From NCBI GenBank assembly GCA_903930395.1, contig CAIYYE010000350.1, positions 1-10,537 of the forward strand: 10,537 bases of DNA. Direction: 5' to 3'. Both the position numbers and the translations under genes were made by a program. The stretch comes from an uncultured beta proteobacterium. Its GTDB lineage: Bacteria; Pseudomonadota; Gammaproteobacteria; Burkholderiales; Rhodocyclaceae. Numbering within the stretch: position 1 is the stretch's first letter; every line of letters begins with the position of its first letter. Shown here one piece after another: positions 1 through 6,232 of the stretch. Below the pieces are notes generated by a model, which was given only the letters and a program-made list of their open reading frames with translations, had not been told where the DNA came from and searched no databases.

Positions 1-472
1 ACTTGGCCGCATGATCGTCGCCGGCGATGACCAGTACGCCGCCGAACCTGGCTGTGCCGGCGGCGTTGGCATGGCGAAAGACATCGCCGCAACGGTCTAC
101 GCCCGGCCCCTTGCCGTACCACAGGCCGAACACGCCGTCGTATGTCGCGCCGGGGAACAGCCCGACCTGCTGGCTGCCCCAGACGGCGGTCGCCGCCATG
201 TCTTCGTTGAGGCCGGGCTGGAAGGTGATGTGATGCTCGGCGAGGTGTTCCCTTGCTTTCCATAGGCCGAGGTCGAGGTTGCCGAGGGGACTGCCGCGAT
301 AGCCGGAAATGAAACCGGCGGTATTCAGCCCGGCCGCGAGATCGCGCTCGCGTTGCAGCATGGGCAGGCGAATCAGGGCCTGGGTGCCAGTCAGGAAGAC
401 GCGGCCGGCGGTGGCGGTGTATTTGTCGTCCAGCCTTGCCGTGACAGCGGCTGGCGGAGCGGGCTTGCTCAT
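1..472 (-). CDS. Indolepyruvate ferredoxin oxidoreductase-family protein, N-terminal part (runs off left edge)
   Basis: Only the first 157 codons are present; the gene continues beyond base 1. Seen: the start is ATG at 472, preceded by an AGGGAG ribosome site (about 479-484), giving a protein that begins MSKPAPPAAV. Residues 47-66 carry the family's opening block with GFISGYRGSPLGN. Residues 89-101 (NEDMAATAVWGSQ) include Glu90, likely the glutamate that activates thiamine diphosphate in this fold. Residues 118-127 read WYGKGPGVDR. Family knowledge: these are very large fused enzymes of more than 1,100 residues that oxidatively decarboxylate aryl-2-oxoacids (indolepyruvate, phenylpyruvate) to acyl-CoA, using thiamine diphosphate and Fe-S clusters and passing electrons to ferredoxin. 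They act in the cytoplasm in aromatic amino acid breakdown. Inference: the amino acid importer nearby may supply its precursors. The exact substrate cannot be read from the N-terminus; the symbol iorA is used for relatives. Confidence 0.85.
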   Translation of the reverse strand, partial: MSKPAPPAAVTARLDDKYTATAGRVFLTGTQALIRLPMLQRERDLAAGLNTAGFISGYRGSPLGNLDLGLWKAREHLAEHHITFQPGLNEDMAATAVWGSQQVGLFPGATYDGVFGLWYGKGPGVDRCGDVFRHANAAGTARFGGVLVIAGDDHAAK

Positions 473-555
473 GATGCTCTCCCTGGTGACGCCTTGTGGG
501 CGTGAACGAATGATCCGCTGCCGGGGGTGGTGGCAACGGGCATCTTGGAGCTTTG

Positions 556-585
556 AGTTTAGCCGAAGCGGAATGTTCCGGTCAG
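556..585 (-). promoter_or_regulatory. Weak candidate promoter with a palindrome in its spacer, upstream of the oxidoreductase gene
   Basis: Read on the minus strand, CTGACC (580-585) lies 18 bases before TAAACT (556-561); each matches the sigma70 consensus at four of six bases. The spacer contains the inverted repeat CGGAA-TG-TTCCG (plus-strand 569-580), which could be a repressor or activator site. The start would leave a leader of about 75 bases before ATG 472. The element overlaps the stop codon of the upstream FeeM-like gene. Both promoter boxes are weak, so this is only a candidate. Confidence 0.22.
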
Positions 586-1919
586 GTCAGGAACTGGGTG
601 GCGCGATCAAGATCCTTGTGCGTATGTCCTTCATACAGCGCCGAGACGAATTTTCGCCAGATGAGATCTGGTTCGCCGATGCGGAAACCGCAGAAATACT
701 GGTCGTTAGCGCCCATTTCCTGAACGGCCTGAACGGTAAGGCGTGACACTTCATTGAGGCCGAGCTGGACGGTGGCGTTGAGCCAGACATTGGCCGGAAT
801 CTTCTGGGCGATCCTGGCCCGGAAGCCGTAACGCGCTATCTCTATCACTTCAATGTTGACCGGCTTTTCAAAGAGCCCGCCTGCATTGCTCAGGTAGGCC
901 GGGCATTTGACCGAAAAGCGCCGATGCTGGCGTATTTTCTTGGCCGCCCCATGGGCCGGAAGCTTGGGGAGTATGCCGGCGTAGGCTGGAAGGTCATAGA
1001 TCAGATGGAGCAGGGTCTTCTTGCGATCACTCAGTTTGTCGAAGACCTGGGTCTTCTGGTTGAAGAAATAATCGATCAGGTCGGGCGTCAATACCGGGTC
1101 GTTGGTCGTGAAGAATCGGCGGTTCGGAATCTGGATGTTGGTCAGCCGGGTTTCGACGAAGTAGTGGTAAAGATTGCGGTTCGGTGCCTTGCCGGCATAG
1201 GCTTTACGCATCTTGTCCGGCGCATGTTTGAGGTCCAGCGTGGCGCCGACGGCCGGGGCGCCATTGACGAAGTCGTATTTCTCGACGACGTTGGCGGTCA
1301 GTCGCTTGAAGAAGAGCAGCGACTCGTACATCTCGATGTGGCGAGGATTGACGGCAATGACCAGATGGCGGGTATCGAAGAAGGTCGTGCAGTATTCGTA
1401 CATGAACTTCATGAGCGGAAAGAGGATGGTGCCGCCGGTTCGCCGAAAGCGCGGATGAACGGCAAGGGCCGAGACTTCGGCGATGTTGCCTTTTTTCTCG
1501 CGGACGCTGCTCAGGTCGAAGATGTGCTGGAGCGGAAAGCCGATGGCGCTCTCCCGGATCAGCGACAGGGTGCCGACCACCTGGTCGTCGAGTTTTGCGC
1601 ACAAGGTCGTGGTCGTCGGCAGGGCATGATAGAGCGTGATGCGCATGCCGGACGGATCGGGGGTCATGAAGTCGCTGCTGACGTAGGCGTCGTGCAGCAA
1701 CTTGAAGCAGGCTTCGAGTTCTTCGCGGCTTTCGGCGATTTTAAGGACGAGGCGCTTGTTCGGCTCGGGGTCGCAGTCGATGAAGGAGCGATAGACCTTG
1801 TGACGGCTCTTCTGCGGCAGCATGGCGAAAATTCTGCGGGCAGTCTTGCTGAAATAGAAGCGCAATCGGGCGAGGGCGGGCATCAATGACTCGGGCTGGA
1901 TGAAATACGCTTTTATCAT
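582..1919 (-). CDS. FeeM-like N-acyl amino acid synthase (GNAT fold) fused to a PilZ domain
   Basis: This is a 445-residue soluble protein with two domains. Residues about 55-210 form a GNAT/autoinducer-synthase-like core of the FeeM type: the DAYVSSDFM segment (77-85), an acidic strand EVSALAVHP (148-156) and the cofactor-binding-like RRTGG (159-163). FeeM enzymes join a fatty acyl group, usually from acyl-ACP, to an amino acid. Residues about 328-430 form a PilZ domain with the arginine motif RQHRR (330-334). The second PilZ motif, normally D/NxSxxG, reads EIARYG (360-365), so c-di-GMP binding may be weakened or lost. Start choice: an in-frame ORF continues upstream to 2108 but would run through the livK start and promoter; ATG 1919 has AAGGTGA just before it. 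Divergent from livK, same strand as the oxidoreductase. The FeeM assignment is by motif resemblance; the substrate is unknown. Confidence 0.75.
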   Translation of the reverse strand: MIKAYFIQPESLMPALARLRFYFSKTARRIFAMLPQKSRHKVYRSFIDCDPEPNKRLVLKIAESREELEACFKLLHDAYVSSDFMTPDPSGMRITLYHALPTTTTLCAKLDDQVVGTLSLIRESAIGFPLQHIFDLSSVREKKGNIAEVSALAVHPRFRRTGGTILFPLMKFMYEYCTTFFDTRHLVIAVNPRHIEMYESLLFFKRLTANVVEKYDFVNGAPAVGATLDLKHAPDKMRKAYAGKAPNRNLYHYFVETRLTNIQIPNRRFFTTNDPVLTPDLIDYFFNQKTQVFDKLSDRKKTLLHLIYDLPAYAGILPKLPAHGAAKKIRQHRRFSVKCPAYLSNAGGLFEKPVNIEVIEIARYGFRARIAQKIPANVWLNATVQLGLNEVSRLTVQAVQEMGANDQYFCGFRIGEPDLIWRKFVSALYEGHTHKDLDRATQFLT

Positions 1920-1920
1920 A

Positions 1921-1927
1921 TCACCTT
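1921..1927 (-). promoter_or_regulatory. Ribosome binding site that sets the start of the FeeM-PilZ gene
   Basis: The minus strand reads AAGGTGA, then one base, then ATG at 1919. The AAGG core is only four bases from the ATG, shorter than ideal. It is still the best site available: the next in-frame ATG (1883) has no recognisable Shine-Dalgarno sequence, and upstream starts lie inside livK. Confidence 0.55.
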
Positions 1928-1931
1928 GTGA

Positions 1932-1960
1932 TTGACAGCTATGAGGTGCCTCCGGACAAT
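1932..1960 (+). promoter_or_regulatory. Sigma70-type promoter of the liv operon
   Basis: A perfect -35 box TTGACA (1932-1937) is followed by exactly 17 bases and GACAAT (1955-1960), which keeps A2 and the final AAT of the -10 consensus. The start of transcription would fall near 1967, leaving a leader of about 39 bases before livK. The leader holds a T6 run (1973-1978), a C6 run (1980-1985) and the ribosome site AGGAGA (1993-1998). The promoter lies in the divergent gap with the FeeM-PilZ gene, so the two genes may be jointly regulated. Confidence 0.7.
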
Positions 1961-2005
1961 CAGCAGGTATTGTTTTTTGCCCCCCAACATTCAGGAGAAA
2001 CATCG

Positions 2006-3409
2006 ATGCAAGCCAGGCTTTCCGTAGTTGCCCTCTCCGTTGCTGCCGCTTTTGCCCTGTCTGCCTGCGGGCAGAAGGAAGAGCCAAAGCCCGTCGCCGC
2101 TCCGGCACCGGCGGCCAAGCCCGAAGTCGTCGTCAAGCTCGGCCATGTCGCACCGATGACCGGGCCGCAAGCCCACCTCGGCAAGGACAACGAAAACGGC
2201 GCCGTGCTCGCTGTCGAGGAACTCAACGCCAAGGGTATGGAAATCGGCGGCGCCAAGGTCAAGTTCGTGCTGGTTAATGAAGATGATGCCGCCGACCCGA
2301 AACAGGGCGCCATCGTGGCCCAGAAGCTGGTCGACGCCAAGGTTAACGGGGTCATCGGCCACCTCAATTCGGGCACCACCATCCCGGCCTCCAAGCTCTA
2401 CGCCGATGCCGGCATTCCGCAGATTTCCGGTTCGGCGACCAACCCGAAATACACCCAGCAGGGCTTCGCCACGGCCTTCCGCGTCATGGCCAACGACGTC
2501 CAGCAGGGCAAGAGCCTGGGCGAATTTGCCGTCAAGCAGGGCGTCAAGACTGTCGCCATCGTCGATGACCGCACGGCCTACGGCCAGGGTCTGGCCGACG
2601 AGTTCAGGAAGGCGGCGGAAGCGGCCGGCATCAAGGTTGTTGCCAGTGAGTACACCACCGACAAGGCAACCGACTTCAAGGCCATCCTGACCAAGATCAA
2701 GTCGACCAAGGCCGAACTGGTCTTCTTCGGCGGCATGGATGCGCAGGGCGGTCCGATGGCCAAGCAGATGAAGGAACTCGGCATCAAGGCCAGGTTCCTC
2801 GGCGGCGATGGTATCTGTACGCCGGAGTTCATGAAGCTGGGCGGCCCGGCGACCGAAGGCCAGTTCTGCTCGCTGCCCGGCATGCCGCTGGAAAAGCTGG
2901 CCAAGGGCCCGGCCTTCCGCGAGAAATTCACCAAGAAATTCGGTGGCGAAATCCAGCTTTACGCACCCTATGTCTATGACGCTGTGATGGTCATGGCCGA
3001 CTCCATGCAGCGGGCCGATTCGGTCGACCCGGTCAAGTTCCTGCCGGCTGTTGGCAAGACGAAGTACGACGGCGTGACGGCGATGATCGAGTTCGATGCC
3101 TTGGGTGACCTCAAGGGTGGCGCCATTTCGATCTACAAATACACGGCCGGCAAGCTCGAGTATGTCGAGACACTCGGTGGCAGCCCGCTCGACGCAGCCA
3201 AAGCCGACCTCAAGGAAGCCGTCGCTGACGTCAAGGATGCGGCCAAGGCCGTGGCCGGTGCGGCAACGGCGGTGGGCAAGGAAGCGGTAGGCGAAGCCAA
3301 GGAAGCCGCCAAGGCCGCGGCCGAAGCCGGCAAGGATGTGGTCAAGGCCGGTGCTGCTGCCGTCAAGGATGCGGCTGAAGCGACCAAGGCGGCGGCAGAA
3401 AAGAAGTAA
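2006..3409 (+). CDS. livK: Branched-chain/hydrophobic amino acid ABC transporter substrate-binding lipoprotein with an 11-mer repeat tail
   Basis: Periplasmic binding protein that hands amino acids to LivHM. At 467 residues it is about 95 longer than a usual LivK. Seen: a signal peptide ending in a lipobox LSAC with Cys21, so it is probably lipid-anchored; a Pro/Ala/Lys linker (about 22-40); then the bilobed LIVBP-type domain (about 41-392). That domain includes SGTTIPAS (122-129), matching the loop that holds the ligand's alpha-amino and carboxyl groups, and DDRTAYGQG (187-195). Residues 396-467 are an Ala/Lys/Glu-rich repeat tail. ATG 2006 follows AGGAGA at good spacing; an in-frame ATG at 1928 lies upstream of the promoter and is not used. 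First gene of livKHMGF. The ligand could be Leu/Ile/Val, Phe or another hydrophobic amino acid; the sequence alone does not decide. Confidence 0.9.
   Translation: MQARLSVVALSVAAAFALSACGQKEEPKPVAAPAPAAKPEVVVKLGHVAPMTGPQAHLGKDNENGAVLAVEELNAKGMEIGGAKVKFVLVNEDDAADPKQGAIVAQKLVDAKVNGVIGHLNSGTTIPASKLYADAGIPQISGSATNPKYTQQGFATAFRVMANDVQQGKSLGEFAVKQGVKTVAIVDDRTAYGQGLADEFRKAAEAAGIKVVASEYTTDKATDFKAILTKIKSTKAELVFFGGMDAQGGPMAKQMKELGIKARFLGGDGICTPEFMKLGGPATEGQFCSLPGMPLEKLAKGPAFREKFTKKFGGEIQLYAPYVYDAVMVMADSMQRADSVDPVKFLPAVGKTKYDGVTAMIEFDALGDLKGGAISIYKYTAGKLEYVETLGGSPLDAAKADLKEAVADVKDAAKAVAGAATAVGKEAVGEAKEAAKAAAEAGKDVVKAGAAAVKDAAEATKAAAEKK
3191..3406 (+). repeat. Six tandem 11-residue repeats coding the LivK tail
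   Basis: Residues 396-467 fall into six successive 11-mers plus six residues, with the pattern x-A-(A/V)-K-(D/E)-x-x-K-x-x-(A/V). Position 4 is Lys in five of the six repeats and position 8 is Lys in five of six. At DNA level the 15-base string CGTCAAGGATGCGGC occurs at 3229-3243 and again at 3361-3375, 132 bases apart, which is exactly four 11-codon units. This suggests growth by unit duplication. The 11-mer period is that of LEA group 3 and apolipoprotein-type amphipathic helices. Function here is unknown. Confidence 0.8.
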
Positions 3410-3427
3410 TCGTTCAATCCGCTGCAT

Positions 3428-3455
3428 GGAAACGGCACCGCAAGGTGCCGTTTCC
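3428..3455 (+). terminator. Strong intercistronic stem-loop between livK and livH
   Basis: A perfect 12-base-pair stem, GGAAACGGCACC (3428-3439) with GGTGCCGTTTCC (3444-3455), is closed by the GNRA-type tetraloop GCAA. It starts 19 bases after the livK stop and ends 25 bases before the livH ATG. The sequence after it (TTATGG) lacks a U-run, so full intrinsic termination is unlikely. Inference: it protects the livK 3' end or gives partial read-through, so that binding protein is made in excess over permease. Confidence 0.7.
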
Positions 3456-3480
3456 TTATGGTTCACAAGAAAAAGACTAA

Positions 3481-4404
3481 ATGGATATTTTCCTCCAGCA
3501 GATCATCAACGGTCTCGTCCAGGGCAGCATCTACGCGCTGGTCGCGCTGGGCTACACGATGGTCTACGGGATCATGGGCCTGATCAATTTCGCCCATGGC
3601 GAAGTGGTGATGATCGGCACCCTGGTCACCATCACGGTCGCCGGATCGCTGATCAAGGCCGGCATGCCGGTGGCGCTGGCCGGACTGGCCGGACTCATGG
3701 CCGCGGTGCTGGTCTGCATGGCGCTCGGCTGGGCGCTCGAACGCGTCGCCTATCGTCCGCTGCGCAACGCGCCGCGGCTGACTCCGCTGATCACGGCGAT
3801 CGGCATGTCCATCGTCCTGCAGAATCTGGCGATGATGATCTGGGGGCGCAATTACCTGACTTTTCCGGCTCTCTTGCCGAAAATCGATTTCGAATTTGCC
3901 GGTGCCAATTTCACGGCCATCCAGATCATCATCGTGCTCGTCTCGGCGGCGACGATGGGCGGTCTGCTCCTCCTCGTCTATCGCACCAAACTGGGTATGG
4001 CCATGCGTGCCACGGCGCAGAACCCGGCCGTGGCCAGCCTGATGGGGGTCAATATCAATCGCGTCATCGCCGCCGCCTTCGTTATCGGCTCGGCGCTCGG
4101 TGCCGTGGCCGGCGTCATGGTGGGCGCCTACTACGAAATCGCCCATTACCAGATGGGCTTCATGCTCGGCCTCAAGGCCTTCACGGCGGCCGTGCTCGGC
4201 GGTATCGGCAATCTGGCCGGCGCCATGCTCGGCGGCATCCTGCTCGGCATCATCGAGGCGCTGGGCGCAGGCTATATCGGCGATCTGACCGGTGGTTTCC
4301 TCGGTAGCCACTATCAGGATATCTTCGCCTTCGTCGTGCTGATCGTCGTCCTCATGTTCAAGCCTTCCGGACTGTTTGGCGAAAAGACGGGAGACCGGGC
4401 GTGA
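3481..4404 (+). CDS. livH: Branched-chain amino acid ABC transporter permease LivH
   Basis: Inner-membrane permease that forms the translocation pore with LivM. Its 307 residues match the usual LivH length (about 300). The sequence opens with the family block around NGLVQGSIYALVALGYTMV, followed by GLINFAHGEV (about 37-46). It has repeated hydrophobic segments, and a conserved cytoplasmic loop with LGMAMRATAQNP (about 171-182) that contacts the ATPases. The C-terminus (FKPSGLFGEK) is typical. The ATG at 3481 has only a weak A-rich stretch before it and no clear Shine-Dalgarno site. With the upstream hairpin, this suggests lower translation than livK. Its TGA overlaps the livM GTG (GTGA), so livM is probably translationally coupled. 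Ligand specificity comes mainly from LivK. Confidence 0.94.
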   Translation: MDIFLQQIINGLVQGSIYALVALGYTMVYGIMGLINFAHGEVVMIGTLVTITVAGSLIKAGMPVALAGLAGLMAAVLVCMALGWALERVAYRPLRNAPRLTPLITAIGMSIVLQNLAMMIWGRNYLTFPALLPKIDFEFAGANFTAIQIIIVLVSAATMGGLLLLVYRTKLGMAMRATAQNPAVASLMGVNINRVIAAAFVIGSALGAVAGVMVGAYYEIAHYQMGFMLGLKAFTAAVLGGIGNLAGAMLGGILLGIIEALGAGYIGDLTGGFLGSHYQDIFAFVVLIVVLMFKPSGLFGEKTGDRA

Positions 4405-5462
4405 AAAAGGGTCAGTTTTTCCGCTCAATGCCAGGCATCGGTCTGGCTGCCGCGCTCCTGATTGCACTGCCTTTCGTTGCTGCGCTGGGAGGTCAGGCCT
4501 GGGTGCGCATTCTCGATTTCGCCATTCTTTACGTCTTTCTCGCCCTCGGCCTCAATATCGTCGTCGGTCTGGCCGGGCTGCTCGACCTTGGCTACATCGC
4601 CTTCTATGCCGTCGGTGCCTATACCTGGGCCTTGCTGGCGAGTCCGCACTTCGGGCTGCACTGGCCGATCTGGGCCATTCTGCCGCTCGGTGCCGGGCTG
4701 GCCTGTTTTGCTGGCGTCCTGCTTGGCTCGCCGACGCTCAAGCTGCGCGGCGACTATCTGGCCATCGTGACACTCGGTTTCGGCGAAATCGTCCGCATCT
4801 TCCTCAACAACCTCAATGCACCGATCAATGTCACCAACGGCCCGCAGGGCATCACGCTGATCGATCCGGTCAGTTTCGGCGCCTTCAAGTTCTCCGGGGC
4901 GACGCAGATTCTCGGCGTTTCGTTGAGCGGGCCGCAGAAGTATTACTTCCTGCTCGTGGCCTTGGCCATCCTCGTCATCATTATCAACGTGCGTCTGCAG
5001 AATTCGCGCGTCGGGCGTGCCTGGCAGGCCATCCGCGAGGATGAGATCGCCGCCAAGGCGATCGGCATCAATACCCGCAACCTCAAGTTGCTCGCCTTTG
5101 CCATGGGCGCCAGTTTTGGCGGCGTCGCCGGCGGCATTTTCTCGGCCATGCAGGGTTTCGTCTCGCCGGAGAGCTTCTCGCTGATCGAATCGATCATGAT
5201 CCTGGCCATGGTCGTTCTCGGCGGTATGGGCCACATCCCCGGTGTCATCCTCGGGGCCGTGCTGCTTACGGTGCTGCCGGAAGTCCTGCGCTACGGCGTC
5301 GGGCCCTTGCAGATGGCCGTCTTCGGCAAGATGCTGGTCGACCCGGAAAGCCTGCGCATGCTCATCTTCGGGTTGGCCCTGGTCCTCGTCATGCGCTTCA
5401 AGCCGGCCGGTCTGTGGCCCTCGCCGGAACGTCAGCGTGAACTGCAGGAGACCGGCAAATGA
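4401..5462 (+). CDS. livM: Branched-chain amino acid ABC transporter permease LivM
   Basis: Second inner-membrane permease subunit, 353 residues. It begins at GTG 4401, four bases inside the end of livH, with GGGAG (about 4389-4393) as ribosome site. Family marks: LGLNIVVGLAGLLDLGYIAFYAVGAY-type opening (about 49-74, quoted only in outline), GDYLAIVTLGFGEIVRIFLNN (about 117-137), TNGPQGI (about 145-151), and the ATPase-contact loop SRVGRAWQAIREDEIAA (about 203-219). It has multiple hydrophobic segments. It is shorter than the E. coli protein (about 425), which has an N-terminal extension; this length is common in other bacteria. The C-terminus RFKPAGLWPSPER is typical. Its TGA overlaps the livG ATG (ATGA). 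Confidence 0.93.
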   Translation: MKKGQFFRSMPGIGLAAALLIALPFVAALGGQAWVRILDFAILYVFLALGLNIVVGLAGLLDLGYIAFYAVGAYTWALLASPHFGLHWPIWAILPLGAGLACFAGVLLGSPTLKLRGDYLAIVTLGFGEIVRIFLNNLNAPINVTNGPQGITLIDPVSFGAFKFSGATQILGVSLSGPQKYYFLLVALAILVIIINVRLQNSRVGRAWQAIREDEIAAKAIGINTRNLKLLAFAMGASFGGVAGGIFSAMQGFVSPESFSLIESIMILAMVVLGGMGHIPGVILGAVLLTVLPEVLRYGVGPLQMAVFGKMLVDPESLRMLIFGLALVLVMRFKPAGLWPSPERQRELQETGK

Positions 5463-6232
5463 GTGCGAATTTGTCACCACTGCTGCTCGAAGCAAAAGCG
5501 GTCGCCAAGCATTTCGGTGGCGTCAAGGCGCTGCAGGAGGTTTCGCTGAGCATCCGTCGCGGTGAGATCTACGGCCTGATCGGCCCGAATGGCGCCGGCA
5601 AGACGACTTTTTTCAATTGCATGACTGGCCTTTATGTGCCGGACGGTGGTGGCTTCGTCTTCGACGGCACGCCGCTCGTTGCCGATGCGCCGGACAAGGC
5701 GGCCGGGCGCGGCATCGCCCGCACTTTCCAGAATATCCGCCTGTTCGGCAACATGACGGCGCTGGAAAATGTCATGGTCGGCCGCCATGTGCGGACCGGG
5801 GCCGGCGTGCTCGGGGCCATGTTCCGCAATGCCGCGACGCGGGCCGAGGAAGCTGCCATCCGCCAGCGCGCCATCGACCTCCTGCATTACGTGCGGATCG
5901 AAGAGCGGGCCGACGATCTGGCGAGAAATCTCTCCTACGGCGACCAGCGCCGACTGGAAATCGCCAGGGCGCTGGCCACCGACCCGAAACTGCTCTGTCT
6001 GGACGAGCCCGCCGCCGGCATGAATGCGACGGAAACCGAACAACTGCGCGACCTGATCGAAGGCATTCGCCGTGACGGCACGACCATCCTGCTCATCGAG
6101 CACGATGTCAAACTGGTCATGGGCCTGTGCGATCGGGTTGCCGTTCTCGATTACGGCGCGCTGGTCATCGAGGATGTGCCGGCCGTGGTGCAAAAAGATC
6201 AACGCGTCATTGAGGCATACCTAGGTGCTTGA
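5459..6232 (+). CDS. livG: Branched-chain amino acid ABC transporter ATP-binding protein LivG
   Basis: Cytoplasmic ATPase that pairs with LivF to power LivHM. Its 257 residues are the normal length. In order: Walker A GPNGAGKT (42-49), Q-loop Gln91 in RTFQNIRLF, the LivG-type insertion after the Q-loop (about 107-135), signature LSYGDQRRLEIAR (158-170), Walker B LLCLDEP (178-184) with catalytic Glu183, and switch His215 in IEHD. All catalytic residues are present. The signature has Tyr and Asp (LSYGD), where most ABC proteins have LSGGQ; this is usual for LivG. The ATG at 5459 overlaps the livM stop and has GCAGGAG (5444-5450) upstream. Confidence 0.94.
   Translation: MSANLSPLLLEAKAVAKHFGGVKALQEVSLSIRRGEIYGLIGPNGAGKTTFFNCMTGLYVPDGGGFVFDGTPLVADAPDKAAGRGIARTFQNIRLFGNMTALENVMVGRHVRTGAGVLGAMFRNAATRAEEAAIRQRAIDLLHYVRIEERADDLARNLSYGDQRRLEIARALATDPKLLCLDEPAAGMNATETEQLRDLIEGIRRDGTTILLIEHDVKLVMGLCDRVAVLDYGALVIEDVPAVVQKDQRVIEAYLGA

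Noticed and set aside
924..1889. A 321-codon plus-strand open frame opposite the FeeM-PilZ gene
   Set aside because: It lies wholly antisense to a gene with recognisable domains, has no good ribosome site, and its protein has no family-like motifs; long antisense frames are common in high-GC DNA.
1920..2108. N-terminal extension of the FeeM-PilZ protein to an upstream ATG at 2108
   Set aside because: It would overlap the livK promoter, leader and signal peptide coding region, and the extra residues are Arg/Gln-rich with no domain character.
1991..3466. A 491-codon minus-strand open frame opposite livK
   Set aside because: Complementary shadow of livK: its His/Gly/Arg/Leu-rich composition reflects the codon bias of the real gene. 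It shows no recognisable domain.
3463..5495. Two long minus-strand open frames (3463-4467 and 4425-5495) opposite livH and livM
   Set aside because: Both give His/Asp/Gln-rich low-complexity proteins that are the antisense image of hydrophobic membrane proteins.
6184..6200. Sequence or frame break at the livG/livF junction
   Set aside because: The 8-base overlap and GTG start give full-length products in both genes with normal C- and N-termini.
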